Source of the DNA: Luteolibacter yonseiensis
Lineage (GTDB): Bacteria > Verrucomicrobiota > Verrucomicrobiia > Verrucomicrobiales > Akkermansiaceae
Length of the DNA stretch: 64,000 bases
Direction: 5' to 3'
NCBI RefSeq assembly: GCF_016595465.1
Contig: NZ_JAENIK010000011.1
Coordinates: forward strand, 1,426,001-1,490,000
Of the stretch, positions 60,507-64,000 are shown piece by piece. The position numbers were made by a program, and so were the translations under genes. The notes beneath the pieces were generated by a model. That model was not told the DNA's origin, searched no databases, and was given only the letters and a program-made list of their open reading frames with translations. How positions within the stretch are numbered: the first letter of the stretch is position 1; each line of letters opens with the position of its first letter.

Positions 60507-60911
60507 ATGGCCTCCGCCGACGACAAAAGCTACGACGACATCAACGTCACCCCGATGGTGGACCTCTATCTGGTGCTGCTGCTCATCTTCATCATCATGA
60601 CCACGGCGGGCGTGCAGGGGGTGAAGGTGAACCTGCCGAGCGCGAGCAAGGCGTCCTCGCCCAAGCTGGAGGCGCCCAAGACGCAGGCCATCACCATCGA
60701 CAACCAGGGCAACATCAAGCTCAACACGTTCACCGTCACGCTGGCGGACCTGGAGACCAAGCTCGCCGCCATCAAGGCCGCCACGCCGGAGGTGCCCGTC
60801 GTCGTCCGCGGCGACCGCGCCAGCCAGTACCAGGGCGTCATGGACGTGCTCGACGTGCTCGGCCGCGTGGGCATCACCCAGATCGGCCTGGCCACCCAGC
60901 CGCCGAAGTAG
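60507..60911 (+). CDS. exbD: ExbD/TolR-family biopolymer transporter
   Basis: A 134-residue inner-membrane protein. It starts with DDINVTPMVDLYLVLLLIFIIMTT, where the conserved Asp of VDL lies in the single membrane helix, and continues with a periplasmic domain (VNLPSASKASSPKLEAPKTQAITIDNQG... and VVVRGDRASQYQGVMDVLDVLGRVG) typical of ExbD/TolR. It would form the energising complex with the ExbB-like protein and TonB-like protein next door. A repeat element lies on each side of the gene. Confidence 0.9.
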   Translation: MASADDKSYDDINVTPMVDLYLVLLLIFIIMTTAGVQGVKVNLPSASKASSPKLEAPKTQAITIDNQGNIKLNTFTVTLADLETKLAAIKAATPEVPVVVRGDRASQYQGVMDVLDVLGRVGITQIGLATQPPK

Positions 60912-61012
60912 AAGCACTGAATCACAAGCATTGAATTCGAAACGAAGAACAGGCCTCCGCCTTCTTCCTCCAACTCTCAACCATCAACCATCCACTCTCC
61001 ACTTCCTCCCAC
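60912..61012. repeat. GTTGAT-type intergenic element between exbD and tonB
   Basis: The right half reads CCAACTCTCAACCATCAACC and ATCCACTCTCCACTTCC, the reversed GTTGATGGTTGA pattern. It ends 4 bp before the ATG of the TonB-like gene. The left half (AAGCACTGAATCACAAGC) is not clearly related. Confidence 0.55.
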
Positions 61013-61726
61013 ATGTCCCCACGCCCGCCATTCCCGCCGCCCGCGCGCAAGCCGTCCAAGCACCGCTTGCTGATCGGCATCATGCTCGCCGTCGTGCTGG
61101 TGGGGGGGCTCTTCTCCTTTTTGCTCAACGGTGGGAAAAACACGCGCAAGGCCGTGCCGCGCCAGGAAGTGGTCACCATCACGCTGCCACCGCCGCCGCC
61201 GCCACCGCCGCCGCCGCCGCCACCGAAGGTCGAGCCCCCGCCACAGGAGGACAAGCCGGAGGAGGAGCTCGTCGAGGAACAGCCCGTCGACCTGACGCCG
61301 CCGGACGAACCGGCGGAGGCCCCGCCGTCCGAAGACCTCGGCACCAACATCACCGGCGGCAACGGTCCCGACATGGGGCTCACCGCCGGCGGGGGCGGCG
61401 GCCGCGCCGGAGGCGGCAAGGGCGGCCTCGGCGGCGGGAACAAGTACGCCCGCTACTCGCTCTCCGCCAAGACCTCCATCGAGAACGCCCTGAGGAACGA
61501 CCCGGTCACCCGCAAGGCCGTCATCAGCGGACTGACCCTCGAGTTCTGGCCCGGCGCCGACGGCACCATCACCCGCGCCCGCATCATCGGCTCCTCCGCC
61601 GGTTCGGATCTCGACCAGGCCGTCAGGCGCGTCCTCACCGGCCTGCAAACACCGCCCGCGGCCAGCGCCGCCGAAATGCCACCCTCCGTCAAAATCCGCA
61701 TCAAAGCCCGCAAGCCCGGCAACTGA
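61013..61726 (+). CDS. tonB: TonB-like energy transducer with polyproline spacer
   Basis: A 237-residue protein from ATG 61013. It has one N-terminal membrane helix (about 19-38: LLIGIMLAVVLVGGLFSFLL), a spacer containing thirteen consecutive prolines (about 59-71) and further PPP and Glu-Pro stretches, a Gly-rich segment (about 123-145), and a C-terminal TonB-type domain (about 150-235: LEFWPGADGTITRARIIGSS, LDQAVRRVLTGLQ). It should couple the ExbB/ExbD proton channel to an outer-membrane receptor. Translation through the polyproline tract probably depends on EF-P. It is 18 bp before the porin gene. Confidence 0.88.
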   Translation: MSPRPPFPPPARKPSKHRLLIGIMLAVVLVGGLFSFLLNGGKNTRKAVPRQEVVTITLPPPPPPPPPPPPPKVEPPPQEDKPEEELVEEQPVDLTPPDEPAEAPPSEDLGTNITGGNGPDMGLTAGGGGGRAGGGKGGLGGGNKYARYSLSAKTSIENALRNDPVTRKAVISGLTLEFWPGADGTITRARIIGSSAGSDLDQAVRRVLTGLQTPPAASAAEMPPSVKIRIKARKPGN

Positions 61727-61744
61727 CACCTTTTCCCGTTCCCC

Positions 61745-63556
61745 ATGTCTTCCATCCGCCCCATCGCCGCCACCCTTTTGCTCGCCCTCGGCACCCCGCT
61801 CCACGCGCAGGAACCCGACATCGGCAGCGCGCCCGCCAACCCCTCCGAAGACGTGCCAGCTACGGAAACTCCCGTACTTCCACCCGGAGCCGCGGAGGAG
61901 CAGCCCGCCGCCCCCTCCACCAACGTCACCGTCAACCTCATCGCCCGGCTCGTGGAAAAAGGCATCCTCGGCAAGGAGGAGGCCGCCGCCATGATCCAAC
62001 AGGCCGAGGCCGAGGCACAGCAGGCGCTGCAAGCCCAGCAGGCCGCCGCGGCCGCCGCCGACATCGCCGCGCTGCCGCCCGAGCCCACCGCCGACGAGAT
62101 GCGCGTCAGCTACATCCCCGAGGTGGTGAAGAACAACATGCGCGACGAGATCAAGCAGGAGCTCCTCGCCGAGGCCCGCGAACAGAAATGGAGCGAGAAA
62201 CGCTACCCGGAATGGACCGATAAATTCCGCCCCTTCGGCGACCTGCGCGGCCGTTACGAAGGAGTCTATTTCGGCGAGGGCAACGACAACACCGGCGCCT
62301 TCCCCAACTTCAACGCCATCAACACCGGATCGCCCTTCGACACCTCCGGCACCCAGTTCTCCCCGCAATACAACGTCGACCAGGACCGCGAGCGCACCCG
62401 CCTGCGCGCCCGCGTCGGCACCGACATCATGCTCGGGGACGGCTTCAACGGCGGCCTGCGCGTCGCCACCGGCGACACCAACAGCCCGACCTCGCCCAAC
62501 CAGACGCTCGGCGGCTCCGGCGGGAATTTTTCCAAATACGCCATCTGGCTCGACCGCGCCTTCCTCAGCTACGACGCCGGTCCGGGCGATGGCGAGGAGC
62601 TCGTCTTCCTGATGGGCCGTTTCGACAACCCCTTCCTCTCCAGCGAAGTCCAGTGGGACGACGACCTCGGCTTCGACGGCCTCGCCGTGCGCGGGAAAGT
62701 CAGGCTCAACGACAAGGCCGGCACCTTCTTCACCGCCGGCTACTTCCCCGTCTACAACACCGACTTCAACTTCGCCTCCAACCAGCCCTCCAAGTTCGAA
62801 AGCACCGACAAGTGGCTCACCGGCGCGCAGATCGGCATCGACTGGAAGATCACCGACGACCTCACCGCCAGGTTCGGCATCGCCTACTACGACTTCAGCA
62901 ACATCTCGGGCAAGCTGTCCGACCCCTACACCCCGCTCACCGCCAGCGACGCCGGCAGCACCGACGGCACCCGGCCCGGCTTCGCCCAGCGCGGCAACAC
63001 CTACATGGCCCTGCGCGACATCGTCCCCACCGCGGCCAACGACTTCGGCACCAAATACCAATACCAGTACTACGGCCTCGCCTCCGAATTCCGCAACCTC
63101 ACCATCACCGGCAAGCTCGAATACGACGCCTACGACCCCGTCCGCCTCGCCCTCGCCGGAGAAGTCACCAAGAACATCGCCTTCGACAACGGCGCCATCG
63201 GCAAAAAGGCCGTCAACAACCGCGGTCCCGGCTCCGCCGGCAAGGCCGGCGAGTTCGAAGGCGGAGACACCGCCTGGAACCTCGCCTTCACCGTCGGCAA
63301 GCCCGCCATGGAACAATTCGGCGACTGGCAGGCCGGCTTCGGCTACCGCTACGTCGAGAGCGACGCGGTCGTCGACGGCTTCACCGACTCCGACTTCGGC
63401 GGCGGAGGCACCAACGTCCAGGGCTTCCTGCTCGGCGGCAGCATGGCCGTCAGCCCCGCCGTGCGCGTCGGCCTCAAATGGATGAGCAGCGACGAGATCA
63501 TCGGCTCCCCGCTGAGCACCGACACCCTGCAGTTCGACATCAACGCCAAGTTCTAA
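61745..63556 (+). CDS. Putative outer-membrane porin
   Basis: A 603-residue protein with a signal peptide ending near LHAQ. A coiled-coil, Ala/Glu/Gln-rich segment (about 65-140: GILGKEEAAAMIQQAEAEAQQ) precedes a beta-barrel of about 430 residues with alternating aromatic strands (FRPFGDLRGRYEGVYFG, VFLMGRFDNPF, WKITDDLTARFGIAYYD) and a terminal Phe (NAKF). This matches the putative-porin family in which an N-terminal helical part lies in the periplasm. It could be the outer-membrane partner of the TonB system or a general porin. It is 18 bp after tonB. Confidence 0.85.
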   Translation: MSSIRPIAATLLLALGTPLHAQEPDIGSAPANPSEDVPATETPVLPPGAAEEQPAAPSTNVTVNLIARLVEKGILGKEEAAAMIQQAEAEAQQALQAQQAAAAAADIAALPPEPTADEMRVSYIPEVVKNNMRDEIKQELLAEAREQKWSEKRYPEWTDKFRPFGDLRGRYEGVYFGEGNDNTGAFPNFNAINTGSPFDTSGTQFSPQYNVDQDRERTRLRARVGTDIMLGDGFNGGLRVATGDTNSPTSPNQTLGGSGGNFSKYAIWLDRAFLSYDAGPGDGEELVFLMGRFDNPFLSSEVQWDDDLGFDGLAVRGKVRLNDKAGTFFTAGYFPVYNTDFNFASNQPSKFESTDKWLTGAQIGIDWKITDDLTARFGIAYYDFSNISGKLSDPYTPLTASDAGSTDGTRPGFAQRGNTYMALRDIVPTAANDFGTKYQYQYYGLASEFRNLTITGKLEYDAYDPVRLALAGEVTKNIAFDNGAIGKKAVNNRGPGSAGKAGEFEGGDTAWNLAFTVGKPAMEQFGDWQAGFGYRYVESDAVVDGFTDSDFGGGGTNVQGFLLGGSMAVSPAVRVGLKWMSSDEIIGSPLSTDTLQFDINAKF

Positions 63557-63565
63557 CAACCGGTC

Positions 63566-64000
63566 ATGAAACTCCTCAAAGCCATCCTCCTCCTCGGCGC
63601 CGCGCTGCCCTCGCTCCTCCACGCCGCCGAAGAACCCGATCCGGGCCTCAAGCTGCGCGAGCAGCTCCGCGCCGTCACCCTCCAGCTGCGCACCGCCCAG
63701 ACCGAGGGAGCCAACGCCCAGGCCGCCGCCGCCGCCGCCGACCAGAAATCCAAGGACCTCGCCGCGAAGATCGAGACGCTCGAGAAACGCGGCGCCGCCC
63801 TCGAAAAGAAAGCCCTCGCCGACAAGACCGCGTCCGAGCAATCCACCGCCGCGCTTGAAAAGAAGGTCGCCGACCGCGACGCCAGCCTCGCCCAGCACAA
63901 GGAAGCCCTCCTCAAATGGAAGGACGGCTACGAAAAAGCCGCCGCCACCGCCACCGCGAAGGAACAGGAACGCGCCCGCCTCGCCGGAGAACTCACCGCC
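63566..64000 (+). CDS. Secreted coiled-coil protein, N-terminal part (runs off the window)
   Basis: The frame from ATG 63566 is open to the end of the window (145 residues seen). A signal peptide (MKLLKAILLLGAALPSLLHAA) is followed by a long Ala/Glu/Lys/Gln-rich heptad pattern (LREQLRAVTLQLRTAQTEG..., DLAAKIETLEKRGAALEKKAL) typical of a periplasmic coiled coil. It follows the porin gene by 9 bp. The C-terminal part, and hence the family, is outside the window. Confidence 0.75.
   Translation, partial: MKLLKAILLLGAALPSLLHAAEEPDPGLKLREQLRAVTLQLRTAQTEGANAQAAAAAADQKSKDLAAKIETLEKRGAALEKKALADKTASEQSTAALEKKVADRDASLAQHKEALLKWKDGYEKAAATATAKEQERARLAGELTA

Noticed and set aside
60977..63898. Minus-strand frame of 973 codons, Gly/Val/Ala-rich
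   Set aside because: Antisense of the TonB and porin genes with strong GC3 bias; no motif, start site or signal.

Overview
The window looks like a chromosomal segment of a Verrucomicrobia-type bacterium, probably Verrucomicrobiales/Luteolibacter-like. This rests on protein families, not on a marker-gene phylogeny. The clues are PEP-CTERM surface proteins, an ECF sigma factor paired with a eukaryote-like Ser/Thr kinase, a twin-arginine Gfo/Idh/MocA oxidoreductase, DUF2341-LamG-ExbB fusions, high GC, and leaders that mostly lack Shine-Dalgarno sequences. There is no tRNA, CRISPR array, prophage or classical transposase. One RNA gene is clear: RNase P RNA (rnpB) on the minus strand near 28.9-29.3 kb.

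Layout. 0-3.4 kb: a Ser/Thr kinase (cut by the window edge) with its sigma factor, a PEP-CTERM protein and small hypotheticals. 3.6-10.2 kb: a tightly coupled four-gene operon (six-hairpin glycosidase-like protein, GT4 glycosyltransferase, a phosphodiesterase/EEP-phosphatase fusion, a VTT membrane protein), plausibly for glycolipid or phospholipid head groups. 10.3-22.5 kb: alpha-glucan metabolism (CGTase-like GH13 with CBM20, glycogen synthase on the opposite strand, a short GH77 and a DPE2-like GH77 with CBM20 domains), interleaved with an SDR, an orphan HisKA protein, a TraB-like membrane protein and trpD. 22.7-25.2 kb: sucC - VOC protein - sucD. 25.3-33 kb: mostly minus strand, with a lipoprotein, truB, nrnA, a fasciclin protein, rnpB, a HicB-like/DUF456 group and small membrane proteins, plus the plus-strand Gfo/Idh/MocA gene. 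33-38.7 kb: DD-peptidase, phosphofructokinase, Lrp-like regulator, lactonase, beta-hydroxyacid dehydrogenase and alpha/beta hydrolase. 38.9-43.9 kb: a complete branched-chain amino acid ABC transporter (livKHMGF). 44-51.4 kb: RND/MMPL exporter, TerC, UvrD-type helicase. 51.4-52.6 kb: a gene-poor, partly AT-rich gap with a 49-residue zinc-ribbon protein. 52.6-64 kb: secreted surface proteins, then a TpsB-type outer-membrane protein, ExbB, ExbD, TonB and a porin, which read as an energised outer-membrane uptake or secretion locus.

The most interesting structure is a family of intergenic elements built from GTTGATGGTTGAT arms. One copy, inside the liv operon between livG and livF, carries a four-helix-bundle (S23/IVP-type) gene between inverted arms. 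ORF-less relatives fill the gene-gene junctions upstream of livH, the Lrp-like gene, exbD and tonB. In every case the right arm runs directly into the next start codon, and livH and livF consequently appear to start at GTG and TTG. The architecture resembles the intervening sequences of bacterial 23S rRNA genes (S23 ORF between pairing arms), but placed in protein-coding operons.
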